From: Planctomycetales bacterium
Lineage (GTDB): Bacteria > Planctomycetota > Planctomycetia > Planctomycetales > Planctomycetaceae
Length of the DNA stretch: 7,603 nt
Direction of reading: 5' to 3'
Assembly (NCBI GenBank): GCA_020050375.1
Contig: JAGVKR010000397.1
Coordinates: 1-7,603, forward strand
Shown piece by piece: positions 1 through 7,138 of the stretch (position 1 is its first letter; the number at the start of each line of letters is the position of its first letter). The position numbers were made by a program, and so were the translations under genes. The notes beneath the pieces were generated by a model. That model saw only the letters and a list, made by a program, of their open reading frames with translations. It did no database searches and was not told the origin of the DNA.

Positions 1-612
1 CACTCCCTGCACCCGGGCGGCGGCGGCCTGGGCCCGCTCGGCGGCGAGCAGGGCCGCATCGAGATCGCGACCGAGGAACCACAGGTTGCCTCCCATCAGC
101 CCGTCCGCGAAACCAAACCGCCGGTCGAGACAGAACTCGCCGCCGAGAATGGGTATCACCCACACCTTGCGGCCAAACCGCGTGTCGCGAAACTGCCAGC
201 CGTCGCCGAAAAAGGCGATCTTTCGGCCGAGTTTGAAGAAGGGGTCGGTGTCGAGCAGGTTGAAGCACGCCGTCGTCGCGCACGTCAATACGTTCTGGCT
301 GATCCGCACGAGCAGCGAACGCTCGAGCGCCGGCACGCGATCTTTGCGAAACCTGGGGACGTGGATCTGCACGATCGCCCCCGGCCGACCGTCGGGGGTT
401 GCGAACGATTCGTCTCCGCCGGGACCGACGTAGCGATCGAGTCCCGCTTCGCAGTCGCAGAGAATCGTGCTCGACGCGTTGCCGGTGCAACTGGCAACCG
501 CGTGGTCGAGCCACTTGCGGTCGCGGGCCGTGATGAGGAGCTCGGCGTAGAGGCTGCGAAAGGCTTCGGCGTACGTATCATCGACGAGGGAACGGTGCGA
601 ACGGTCGGACAT
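1..612 (-). CDS. fhcD: Formylmethanofuran:tetrahydromethanopterin formyltransferase (Ftr/FhcD), N-terminal part, cut by the window edge
   Basis: The reading frame begins at an ATG whose complement is at 610-612 and stays open for 204 codons to position 1, so the 3' end (about 100 residues, given a usual family length near 300) is outside the window. The translation matches the family pattern from memory: DDTYAEAF (residues 11-18), LLITARDRKW (25-34), a C-EAGLDRYV segment (about 52-62), TPDGRPG (72-78), KIAFFGDGWQ (131-140), GRKVWVIPILGGEF (147-160) and GGNLWFL (174-180). In methanogens the enzyme moves a formyl group between methanofuran and H4MPT. In methylotrophic bacteria and planctomycetes the homologue is a subunit of the cytoplasmic formyltransferase/hydrolase complex (Fhc), which releases formate from formyl-H4MPT. 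It is transcribed leftward, divergent from the secreted-protein gene, and other C1 genes may lie off the left edge. No strong Shine-Dalgarno sequence is seen; an AGAGAG lies rather far upstream. The family call is firm. Membership of an Fhc complex is inferred. Confidence 0.93.
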   Translation of the reverse strand, partial: MSDRSHRSLVDDTYAEAFRSLYAELLITARDRKWLDHAVASCTGNASSTILCDCEAGLDRYVGPGGDESFATPDGRPGAIVQIHVPRFRKDRVPALERSLLVRISQNVLTCATTACFNLLDTDPFFKLGRKIAFFGDGWQFRDTRFGRKVWVIPILGGEFCLDRRFGFADGLMGGNLWFLGRDLDAALLAAERAQAAAARVQGV

Positions 613-830
613 GGCTGTGGTGGAGCTCTCTGATTTTCTATGGATCACGCTTGAAGGTCGGTCGCAGATGGGGTGATAATATCCGGCTTGGCGCACCCTC
701 CGCCAGAGCCGCAGGCAATCGTTGATTGTCGGTGCGGACTCCACGATCGGCAGAAAATGAAATGTGCGATGTCGGAAGTGTTGGAAAACCAGTCACCGTT
801 CGCAAGCCCCTTGTCAGTCGGAGAACGCTC
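613..830. promoter_or_regulatory. Divergent intergenic region between fhcD and the secreted-protein gene
   Basis: These 218 bp separate two genes transcribed away from each other, so promoters for both should lie here. I could not pick out convincing -35/-10 boxes. The only structure noticed is a small hairpin, CAATC-GTT-GATTG, at 716-728. The plus-strand frame of the downstream gene stays open back to a TTG at 726, but that extension has no leader-like or family-like features and is treated as non-coding. Confidence 0.35.
820..823 (+). promoter_or_regulatory. Ribosome binding site deciding the start of the secreted-protein gene
   Basis: GGAG lies 7 nt before the ATG at 831. This supports the ATG over the in-frame TTG at 726, and translation from it begins directly with a signal peptide. 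Confidence 0.65.
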
Positions 831-2666
831 ATGACGGCTCGTTACGATTTGCGGCACTGTTGCAAGACGGGCTTCCTCGTCGCGCTCGCCGTCGCGATGT
901 CCTACCGGACGGTGGAAGCCGCCAAGCCGACGGTTTCGATCGAGGCGCCGCTTTCGCCGCCGGCATGGGCGTTGCTCGAACGCGAGTTGATCCGCACCAA
1001 CACCGCCGCCTGTCGCGAGTTCTTCGAGAAATACTTCGATGAGCGGGGCTTTTTGCTGTGTGTTGAACGCTGGGGCGGAGACGACGGCCCCGACGATGCA
1101 ATCGAGAATTGCCTCGACTGGCCGATCCTGCACGCGCTGGGGGCCAGTGACGACATCCTCGAGATGTACAAGCGCGCCTGGGAAGGGCACCTGCGGCAAT
1201 ACACGCTGGCTAAGACGACCGACGTCCCCTTCGCCCGCGACGGCATGTATTACAAGGAATTCCCGGTGATGATGGACTGGCTCCACAACGGGGAAGGGCT
1301 CGTCGTTTTCAACCTGCAGGGGCTGTCGGATCCCGACGACGAACGGTTCGCGCAGCGCGTCAAGCGCTTTGCCGGCTTCTATATGAATGAAGACCCCGGC
1401 GCGCCGAATTACGATGCAAAGCACAAGATCATCAAGAGCATGTTCAACGGCAGCCGCGGGCCGCTCATGCGCAAAGCGACCGGGCTCGATTGGGCAGGAG
1501 ACCCGATCGAAGTCGAGAACCGCTTCAAGCCCCGGCATGGCGAGACGACGTACGCGCAGATGGTCGAGCACTTCAAGGATTACAACGACACGGTCGGCGA
1601 TCATCCGCAGAATCTCAAGGCGACGACGCTCGCGCTCAACGCCTATCTGCTCACGCACGAAGAAAAATACAAGACGTGGCTGCTCGAATATGTCGACGCC
1701 TGGCGCGAGCGGATGGCGGCCAACAAAAACATCATTCCGACCAACATCGGCCTCGACGGCAAGATCGGCGGAGAAACCGGGGGCAACTGGTGGGGAGGTG
1801 TTTACGGCTGGGGATTCACCGTCTACGACCCGGCCTCCGCGAAAATGGCCAGCCGCAATCAGCACCAGGCCGGCTTCCAGGGCTTCATGAACGCTTACAT
1901 GCTCACCGGCGACGATCGTTATCTCGACGCGTGGCGGAAGCAGATCGATGCCGTCAACGCGAACAAAAAGGTCGTCGACGGCAAGACGCTTTACCCGACG
2001 ATGCACGGTGACAAGGGGTGGTACGAGTTCCGGCCCGAGAAATACTCGTACAGCGCGTTTGAGATCGCCTACCTGTCGATGAAACCCGATGACCTGGCTC
2101 GCGTCGCCGGGCAGGGGTGGTTCTCGTATCTCGCGGGAAAAAACGCCGGCTATCCCGAGCAGGCCCTGCGTGGCGACTTGAGCCGCGTCCGCACGCAGGT
2201 CGAGGGAATCCGCAACGACACCACGACCCCCGACACGCGCCTTGCCGACGATCCGATGGCGTACACGCCTTGCAGCATCATGTCGCTGATCGAGCTGGCT
2301 CTCGGCGGGCTGCACCCCGGCCGCGGCGGCTCGGCCCTCTTCTGCCGTCTGCGCTACTTTGACCCGGACGAAGGCCGCGCCGGAATGCCCGAAGACGTCG
2401 CCGCGCTGATCGACGAGATGACCGACGACCGCGTCTCGGTGACGCTCGTCAACATGGACCAACTCGATTCACGGACGGTCGTCGTCCAGGCTGGCGGCTA
2501 TGCCGAGCACCAGTTCACGTCGGTGAAGCTCGGCGACAAGCCGCAGCCGGTCGACGCCTCGCACGTCACCGTGAAGCTGGCCCCCGGCGCGGGCGCCCGC
2601 CTGTCGTTCACGATGAAGCGCCATGTCAACGTGCCGACGATGGCCTTTCCGTGGGATCGGGAATAG
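831..2666 (+). CDS. Secreted protein of unknown family, possibly an (alpha/alpha) barrel carbohydrate-active enzyme
   Basis: The product is 611 residues from the ATG at 831. Residues 1-30 form a Sec-type signal peptide: basic start, hydrophobic core GFLVALAVAM at 14-23, probable cleavage after VEA at 30. The mature protein is therefore predicted to be exported. Residues 40-440 are rich in helical, aromatic segments, including LNAYLLTHEEKYKTWLLEYVDAW (about 269-291) and GFMNAYMLTGDDRYLDAWRKQ (about 351-371). These recur like helical hairpins of six-hairpin glycosidase or polysaccharide-lyase toroids. A conspicuous block, GLDGKIGGETGGNWWGGVYGWGF, spans about 307-329, and NQHQAGF follows at 343-349; these could line an active site. 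Residues about 532-600 (VSVTLVNMDQLDSRTVVVQ, then LAPGAGARL) look like a C-terminal beta-sandwich. I do not recognise a named family, so the fold and enzyme role are inferred. It precedes the DUF433 gene by 60 bp on the same strand. GC is high, like the surrounding chromosome. Confidence 0.85.
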   Translation: MTARYDLRHCCKTGFLVALAVAMSYRTVEAAKPTVSIEAPLSPPAWALLERELIRTNTAACREFFEKYFDERGFLLCVERWGGDDGPDDAIENCLDWPILHALGASDDILEMYKRAWEGHLRQYTLAKTTDVPFARDGMYYKEFPVMMDWLHNGEGLVVFNLQGLSDPDDERFAQRVKRFAGFYMNEDPGAPNYDAKHKIIKSMFNGSRGPLMRKATGLDWAGDPIEVENRFKPRHGETTYAQMVEHFKDYNDTVGDHPQNLKATTLALNAYLLTHEEKYKTWLLEYVDAWRERMAANKNIIPTNIGLDGKIGGETGGNWWGGVYGWGFTVYDPASAKMASRNQHQAGFQGFMNAYMLTGDDRYLDAWRKQIDAVNANKKVVDGKTLYPTMHGDKGWYEFRPEKYSYSAFEIAYLSMKPDDLARVAGQGWFSYLAGKNAGYPEQALRGDLSRVRTQVEGIRNDTTTPDTRLADDPMAYTPCSIMSLIELALGGLHPGRGGSALFCRLRYFDPDEGRAGMPEDVAALIDEMTDDRVSVTLVNMDQLDSRTVVVQAGGYAEHQFTSVKLGDKPQPVDASHVTVKLAPGAGARLSFTMKRHVNVPTMAFPWDRE

Positions 2667-2726
2667 GCGGGCCGAACCCATGGAGTAAGATTGAGAGCAG
2701 GACCTCCAGCACGATCGGGTGCGAGA

Positions 2727-2945
2727 ATGGACGAACAACTACTCCTTCAGCGAATCACGGTCAATCCCGAGATTTTCGGCGGCAAGCCGACCATTCGCGG
2801 CAGGAGACTGGCCGTCGAGCATATCCTCGCCATGTTTGCTGCCGGCGACTCACACGAAACAATTCTGGAAGGCTACTCGTGGCTGCAGGCCGAGGACATC
2901 GCAGCTTGCCTGGCATCTGCCGGTCGTTCTTGCGCGACCGGATGA
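2727..2945 (+). CDS. DUF433 domain protein (antitoxin-like), orphan and possibly C-terminally frameshifted
   Basis: This 72-residue protein starts at the ATG at 2727 (MDEQLLLQRITVNP). It shows the DUF433 signature: ITVNPEIFGGKPTIRGRRLAVEHIL at about 10-34, then ILEGYSWLQAEDIAACLA at about 46-63. The domain is a small winged-helix type DNA-binding module related to VapB-like antitoxins, often encoded just before a PIN-like DUF5615 toxin. No such partner follows: 66 bp downstream lies the end of a gene on the other strand. Most relatives I recall end with an A-R-R-x-x-x-x-E-R type helix. Here the frame ends as SAGRSCATG. Shifting one frame near 2920-2930 would give RSFLRDRMNALYQRF, which resembles the expected tail better, so a single-base indel is possible. 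No clear Shine-Dalgarno precedes the ATG; a longer in-frame start at 2691 adds 12 unconserved residues and is not favoured. Confidence 0.8.
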   Translation: MDEQLLLQRITVNPEIFGGKPTIRGRRLAVEHILAMFAAGDSHETILEGYSWLQAEDIAACLASAGRSCATG

Positions 2946-3011
2946 ACGCACTGTATCAGCGGTTCCGCGGTCGAACGCCGCCGTGTGGCAACGCGAGATT
3001 GCGCAATCCGG

Positions 3012-3980
3012 TCAAATCGACGGTTCGAAATTCATCGCGGCACAGCACTTTCGAACTTCGCCAAGAATGTGTTCATATTGACCACTCGTTTGCGCGCGGC
3101 CCAAATAAATCTTCAATTCGCGATTGGCGCGGTCCGGCTGCCCCAAGTGAATTGCGATGCAAGCGAGAAAAAGGCAATCGTCGATGCGCCACGGGAACAA
3201 AATGCGAACATCGCGACGACTGGCTTGCACCTCGCCTGACATCCAATATTCAGGATCTTCCCATTTACGGGCGTGCACATCCAACTGCGTGCGCCCTTCT
3301 GCTACATCTTCCAGCAAAGTACGTGCGAACGACTTTCGATCATTCCCATAGCGAAACCACGTTCGGCCTCGAGTGAAATTGAGTCCGAACTCGCCGACGT
3401 GCGCTTGGACGGCACAATACGACCAGCATACATCGGCGGTGGATGGCATCATCGTCCACGCAGACAAGTTTGGGATCCACGTGTAGTGAAATCCGATTCC
3501 CATTGCGTACTCATGGCCGTACTTGCCGGTCTGATACTCGATGACGTGGTACTGATCGCCCTGCCGACGCACAAAATTCATTCCATTATGCTTAACGAAA
3601 CCATGCGGCCCGAGTTCGTTCGTCATCACTTCGAGCCGAATCGGACGGACTTCCGCGCCGGTCAATTCATCTGACGTGCGCTCCGCGACCAGATGGGCCG
3701 GGCGGCGTACTGCGTATTGCTTTTGCAGCCACGGGGGCGGGTTCTCGACGCTCACCCCCTCCATGTTGAACCGCCGGCTCAATTCATCGGCTTTCTGATA
3801 GACGGCGTCCGCATCGGCAACATAGCCAATGATGCGGATCGACTTCGACCTTTTCAGACCCTTTGAGCGGCGCTTCGACAGCCACTGGAACAGGCTGATC
3901 GAGAACTTCTCGCCCACCGTGGGAGTCTGCGTTCGATCCCGATCGTAATCCCAAAGCCCTGCAGCCGGTTCATCACTCAT
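3012..3980 (-). CDS. Hypothetical protein, 322 residues, with a weak DUF4304-like middle region
   Basis: The ATG complement at 3978-3980 gives MSDEPAAGLWDY. An in-frame TTG five codons upstream is less likely, and neither has a clear Shine-Dalgarno. There is no signal peptide or membrane segment, so the protein is probably cytoplasmic. Residues 46-90 form a short alpha/beta-looking segment (SIRIIGYVADADAVYQKADEL). Residues about 118-210 (GFVKHNGMNFVRRQGDQYHVIEYQ..., then VQAHVGEFGL and WF) resemble the layout of DUF4304: a G-F-x-K-x-G-x-x-F start, a V-I-x-x-Q strand, and later R-I-G-E-like and W-rich parts. This is from memory and weak. Residues 255-322 look helical and repeat-like (DDCLFLACIAIHLGQPDRANRELKIYL), perhaps TPR-like. 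It is the last gene of the minus-strand run, 55 bp after the oxidoreductase gene. Its GC is about 45-58% in sampled lines, below the neighbouring enzymes, which suggests different origin or relaxed codon choice. Confidence 0.8.
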   Translation of the reverse strand: MSDEPAAGLWDYDRDRTQTPTVGEKFSISLFQWLSKRRSKGLKRSKSIRIIGYVADADAVYQKADELSRRFNMEGVSVENPPPWLQKQYAVRRPAHLVAERTSDELTGAEVRPIRLEVMTNELGPHGFVKHNGMNFVRRQGDQYHVIEYQTGKYGHEYAMGIGFHYTWIPNLSAWTMMPSTADVCWSYCAVQAHVGEFGLNFTRGRTWFRYGNDRKSFARTLLEDVAEGRTQLDVHARKWEDPEYWMSGEVQASRRDVRILFPWRIDDCLFLACIAIHLGQPDRANRELKIYLGRAQTSGQYEHILGEVRKCCAAMNFEPSI

Positions 3981-4035
3981 GATTGCACGGCACAAGCGCC
4001 GCGACGTTTTCTACTCGCTGAGTCCGCAACCATCA

Positions 4036-5331
4036 TCACCCGATCTTCGGCAGCTCAAACCCCTTGCGATACTCACGAGTGAGCAGTTGATTCGCTTCCT
4101 TGTCGTTCGGGAAGGTTTCGGTCGCCGGGTCGAATTCGAGCCGGCGGCCGGTGCGGTAGGCGATGTTGCCCAGGTGGGCCAGCATTGACGAGTAGTGCCC
4201 TTCTTCGATGTCTGCGATCAACTGCTCGTGTTGCCGGCTCTTGATGCAGTCGACGAAGTTCTGGTAGTGGCGGGGAGTGTCGTCCCATTTCTTTTCGACG
4301 ACCGGGCCCGGCTTGCCGCGCTCGTAAAAGACGCGATAGCCGTCGCGGTCGATCATCAGGAAACCCTTGTCGCCATAGATGATGTTGTCGTTGTCCTGCC
4401 GATGGCCGGGCATCTTGTAGAGCGTGAAGTCGCGCTGCTCGAAGACATAGAGCAGATCGTCGTACTCCCAGGTGACGACCATCGTGTCGGGGGTTTCCTG
4501 CGCGTCCCCTTTCGACCCGAGTTTGGCGCCGCTGCACGAGACCGCCTTGGGGGCCTTGAGATTCAGCGCCCAGCGGCCGATGTCGATCTGGTGGACGCCG
4601 TCGTTGCCGATGTCCCCCGTCCCGAACTCCCACATCCAGTGCCAGGCGCTGTGGAAACGGTTGCGATTGAAGGGGCGCTCGGCAGCAGGCCCGAGCCACA
4701 GGTTGTAATCGACGCCGGCGGGAACCGGCTCGTCGGCCTTCGCTTCGAGCCGGCCGCGGCGCTGGTTGTTGATGGCTTTGACCATCATCACCTTGCCGAT
4801 TTCTCCCTTGCGGATCAGCTCCCACGCCTGCTCGTAGTGAGGAGCAGCACGGAGATTCGTGCCGTGCTGGACGATGCGGCCGTAGTGGCGGGCCGCCTTC
4901 ACCGCCAGCCGTCCCTCGGCGATGTTGTGCGAGCAGGGCTTCTCGACATAGACATCCTTTCCCGCGACGCAGCCCATGATCGTCGCCGGCGCATGCCAAT
5001 GGTCGGGCGTCGCGACGGCAATCGCGTCGACATCTTTTCGGTCGAGCAGCGTCCGAAAATCATTCACCCACGTCGGCTTGCGGCCGGTCTGCTCGCCGAT
5101 CTTGGCCGCCAGCGGCTCGCCGCGCGATTGATCGACATCGCAGATGGCAATCACATTCGCTTCCGGGAGCGCGGCGAAATGCTTCGCCAGCGACGACCCG
5201 CGACCCGAACCCATGACGGCGATATTGACCTTTTCGCTCGGCGGCGCCCCTCCGGCGACCTGGCTCCAGACGGCGGCTCCGGTGAGTGCGAGGCTCCCTT
5301 CAAGAAACTCGCGGCGGTTGACTTGGGGCAT
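4036..5331 (-). CDS. Gfo/Idh/MocA family NAD(P)-dependent oxidoreductase with Tat leader
   Basis: The product is 431 residues (MPQVNRREFLEGSLALTG). Residues 6-10 are a twin-arginine motif (RREFL) followed by a hydrophobic stretch and an alanine/glycine-rich region, so it is predicted to be exported folded, with cofactor, through Tat. The Rossmann domain begins at about 34 with VNIAVMGSGRGSS; the dinucleotide loop GSGRGS is at 41-46 and CDVD at 64-67 ends beta 2. Family motifs follow: ATPDHWHA (107-114), EKPCSHN (130-136, with the usual catalytic-region lysine), and GTGDIGNDGVHQID (237-250) in the C-terminal substrate domain. Members oxidise or reduce sugars, sugar acids or inositols; the substrate here cannot be read. 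Planctomycetes have many Tat-exported paralogues of this kind. The start is fixed by an AAGGAG 7 nt upstream; a longer frame to 5370 is rejected. It lies 54 bp after the 106-residue gene and 55 bp before the last gene, suggesting co-transcription. Confidence 0.95.
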   Translation of the reverse strand: MPQVNRREFLEGSLALTGAAVWSQVAGGAPPSEKVNIAVMGSGRGSSLAKHFAALPEANVIAICDVDQSRGEPLAAKIGEQTGRKPTWVNDFRTLLDRKDVDAIAVATPDHWHAPATIMGCVAGKDVYVEKPCSHNIAEGRLAVKAARHYGRIVQHGTNLRAAPHYEQAWELIRKGEIGKVMMVKAINNQRRGRLEAKADEPVPAGVDYNLWLGPAAERPFNRNRFHSAWHWMWEFGTGDIGNDGVHQIDIGRWALNLKAPKAVSCSGAKLGSKGDAQETPDTMVVTWEYDDLLYVFEQRDFTLYKMPGHRQDNDNIIYGDKGFLMIDRDGYRVFYERGKPGPVVEKKWDDTPRHYQNFVDCIKSRQHEQLIADIEEGHYSSMLAHLGNIAYRTGRRLEFDPATETFPNDKEANQLLTREYRKGFELPKIG

Positions 5332-5338
5332 GAAAGCG

Positions 5339-5344
5339 CTCCTT
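5339..5344 (-). promoter_or_regulatory. Strong ribosome binding site of the Gfo/Idh/MocA gene
   Basis: On the minus strand the sequence reads AAGGAG, 7 nt before the ATG complementary to 5329-5331. This is the best Shine-Dalgarno in the window. It rules out the longer in-frame start and puts the RREFL motif right at the N terminus, as expected for a Tat leader. Confidence 0.8.
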
Positions 5345-5385
5345 GAGAGAGTTCGCGTAAACTTCAGCAATGTCTGCTAATGTCC

Positions 5386-5706
5386 TCAGCGTAAGGTCTT
5401 GCCGGCCTGCCAGAGTTGCCAAATCTCCGCAGCAATTTTTGCATACTTGTCGCGAGATGTGCCAATTTCGGAGCCGAACCAATGAATGAACTCTTCATGG
5501 ACGACTTGAAGAGTATCTTCCTCTGAACGACAGGTACGAAGTCGCGGTAAAATCGTGCCAACTTCCGGTTCATACTCGTCAGTGTTGGTGTCGAAGTTAA
5601 TGCCGATTGGATCATGGCGAAACAACAATGCGGCCACATCGGCAAATAGTTCTCGATATTCGGCTTTTAGTCGTCGTCTCTCCTCGACAATCTCGTCCCG
5701 GGTCAT
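5386..5706 (-). CDS. Small hypothetical protein, 106 residues, low GC
   Basis: The ATG complementary to 5704-5706 gives MTRDEIVEERRRLKAEY. A TTG two codons upstream (5712) is a real alternative because an AGGA sits 5 nt before it but 11 nt before the ATG. There is no signal peptide or membrane helix, so it is likely cytoplasmic. Residues 1-28 are a charged helix. Residues 29-57 (FRHDPIGINFDTNTDEYEPEVGTILPRL) form the most distinctive block, followed by two helices (SEEDTLQVVHEEFIHWFG, about 61-78, and RDKYAKIAAEIWQLWQAG, about 85-102). The D-P-I-G-I ... D-E-Y-E-P-E ... I-L-x-x-L pattern resembles small DUF1871-type or immunity-like proteins, but I cannot assign a family. It sits between DUF1501 (45 bp gap) and the oxidoreductase (54 bp gap) on the same strand. 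Five hand-counted lines average about 50% GC, against about 70% in a line counted from the oxidoreductase gene. Confidence 0.8.
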   Translation of the reverse strand: MTRDEIVEERRRLKAEYRELFADVAALLFRHDPIGINFDTNTDEYEPEVGTILPRLRTCRSEEDTLQVVHEEFIHWFGSEIGTSRDKYAKIAAEIWQLWQAGKTLR

Positions 5707-5751
5707 GGTCAACCGTATCCTGCGTGGAATCGATTCATTTCCTATCGCGCG

Positions 5752-7125
5752 TCAAACCAACTCGGCGATCGGGGCGCCTTCACTCAAAATATGAATCGGC
5801 CGGCCGGAGTGATCGGGGAACGTATTCGTGTAGTCGATCCCCAGATGGCGGTAGATCGTCGCCAGAATGTCTTTGGGAGTGAGGGGCCGTTCGATCGGAT
5901 ACTCGGCCTTCGAGTTGGTCGCCCCGACCACTTGCCCCATTTTGAGACCGCCACCTGAAAGCAGCACGCTCTGCGCATCGGGCCAGTGATCGCGCCCCGC
6001 GCCGCCGAAATTCTTGTCGTTGCGGAGCCGCGGCGTGCGACCGAATTCTCCGAGCGCGACGACCATGATCCGCCGGTCGAGGCTCCGGGCGAAAATGTCT
6101 TCAATCAGGGCCGAGAGGGCCTGGTCCAGATACGGAAGCCGCTTCTGCATAAAGAAACCGAACGGACCGATCCGGCCGGCATTGCCGGGGTGATCGTCCC
6201 AGTTGGTGAATTCTTCCCCGTTGGCGGGGGTATCGATATAGAGCGAGACGACGCTCGTCCCGGCCTCGGCGAGACGGCGCGCAAGCAGACACGCCTGCCC
6301 CCAGCGATGACGGCCATAGCGGTCGCGCAGCTCGGGTTTTTCCTGGTTCAGATCAAAGGCGGCGGCGACCTGCGGGCCGGTGAGCATGGCGAACGCCAGG
6401 TCGCGGAACTTATCGGCGCCGTCGAGACTGCCGCGCAGATCGAGGTCGGCCCGAAGCTTGTCGAGCTGCCGGATCAGGCCGCGCCGATCGTCGAGGCTGC
6501 GTGCTTCGGTACAGGCCGCCAATTGCAATGCGGGGGGCTTGAAATCTTTATTCGATGGATCGCCGACGGGAAAAGCGCCGTGATGCACGCCGAGGTACGC
6601 CGGCCGTGTCATATACAGCGGCTGCGGGATCGCCACATACCGGGGAATCGCCGCCGGATGCGGGCCGTGCAGTTTCGAGGCGACCGCCCCGAGGTCGGGG
6701 TGCTCGCTCTTGGAATTCGAAGTCGGGTCGGGACGGAGGGGCGTCTTTCCGGTGAGGACTTCGATTCCTCCATCGGTGTGGCTGCTCATCGTGTGCCGAA
6801 CCGACCGGACGAGCGAGAATTTGTCGGCGATCTTTGCCTGCAAGGGGAAGTGCTCGCAGATGTCGATCCCGGCGACGTTTGTGGGGATCGGATCGAAGAC
6901 GCTGCGATACTCGGTCGGCGCTTTTGGCTTCAAGTCATACGTTTCGAGCTGCGACGCGCCCCCGTGCAGATACAGGAGGATCACCGATGTGTCCTGCCCC
7001 GCATTCCCGGCAGCCGCCTGACCGCGCAAGACATCCGCCAGCCCCAGCCCTCCGAACGTGAGCAACCCTGCCTGCAAAAACTCGCGGCGGCGCAGCGGAC
7101 CGGGACAGGGACGCGACGGCATCAT
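5752..7125 (-). CDS. DUF1501 domain protein with Tat leader
   Basis: The product is 457 residues from the ATG complementary to 7123-7125; the next codon is also ATG (7120-7122). An AAAGAG lies 3 nt before the first and 6 nt before the second, so the second may be the true start. A TTG at 7143 is less likely. Residues 12-20 (RRREFLQAG) are a twin-arginine motif, followed by hydrophobic LLTFGGLGLADVL, so Tat export is expected. Family blocks include LHGGASQLETYDLKP (53-67), SSHTDGG (114-120), TNWDDHPGNAG (307-317), GEFGRTP (359-365), GRDHWP (377-382) and FPDHSGRP (436-443). DUF1501 is related to the alkaline phosphatase/sulfatase superfamily, and the D/H-rich blocks probably bind metal, but the reaction is uncharacterised. 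In planctomycetes it usually follows a DUF1549/DUF1553 (cytochrome c-like) gene. Here the upstream neighbour is an amidohydrolase instead. Length and motifs look complete. Confidence 0.95.
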   Translation of the reverse strand: MMPSRPCPGPLRRREFLQAGLLTFGGLGLADVLRGQAAAGNAGQDTSVILLYLHGGASQLETYDLKPKAPTEYRSVFDPIPTNVAGIDICEHFPLQAKIADKFSLVRSVRHTMSSHTDGGIEVLTGKTPLRPDPTSNSKSEHPDLGAVASKLHGPHPAAIPRYVAIPQPLYMTRPAYLGVHHGAFPVGDPSNKDFKPPALQLAACTEARSLDDRRGLIRQLDKLRADLDLRGSLDGADKFRDLAFAMLTGPQVAAAFDLNQEKPELRDRYGRHRWGQACLLARRLAEAGTSVVSLYIDTPANGEEFTNWDDHPGNAGRIGPFGFFMQKRLPYLDQALSALIEDIFARSLDRRIMVVALGEFGRTPRLRNDKNFGGAGRDHWPDAQSVLLSGGGLKMGQVVGATNSKAEYPIERPLTPKDILATIYRHLGIDYTNTFPDHSGRPIHILSEGAPIAELV

Positions 7126-7138
7126 GCGCTCTTTAAGG

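Noticed and set aside
86..633. Open frames on both strands (86-433, 361-633 plus; 285-581 minus) over the left edge
   Set aside because: All overlap the Ftr frame, which runs unbroken from 612 to the edge and matches a known family.
726..830. A 35-codon N-terminal extension of the secreted protein from a TTG
   Set aside because: It would bury the signal peptide, and the ATG at 831 has a well-placed GGAG.
645..2462. A 605-codon open frame on the minus strand, opposite the secreted-protein gene
   Set aside because: The plus-strand frame has a ribosome binding site, a signal peptide and protein-like composition. The minus frame is rich in V, R, D and H without recognisable motifs, as expected for the mirror of a high-GC gene.
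2651..3376. A 241-codon plus-strand frame across the DUF433 gene and the convergent gap
   Set aside because: It overlaps the DUF433 core in a different frame and then runs antisense to the 322-residue gene. Only its short stretch near 2920-2960 is of interest, as the possible shifted tail of DUF433.
4195..5346. A 383-codon open frame on the plus strand, opposite the Gfo/Idh/MocA gene
   Set aside because: The minus strand clearly encodes the oxidoreductase with all family motifs; this is its antisense shadow.
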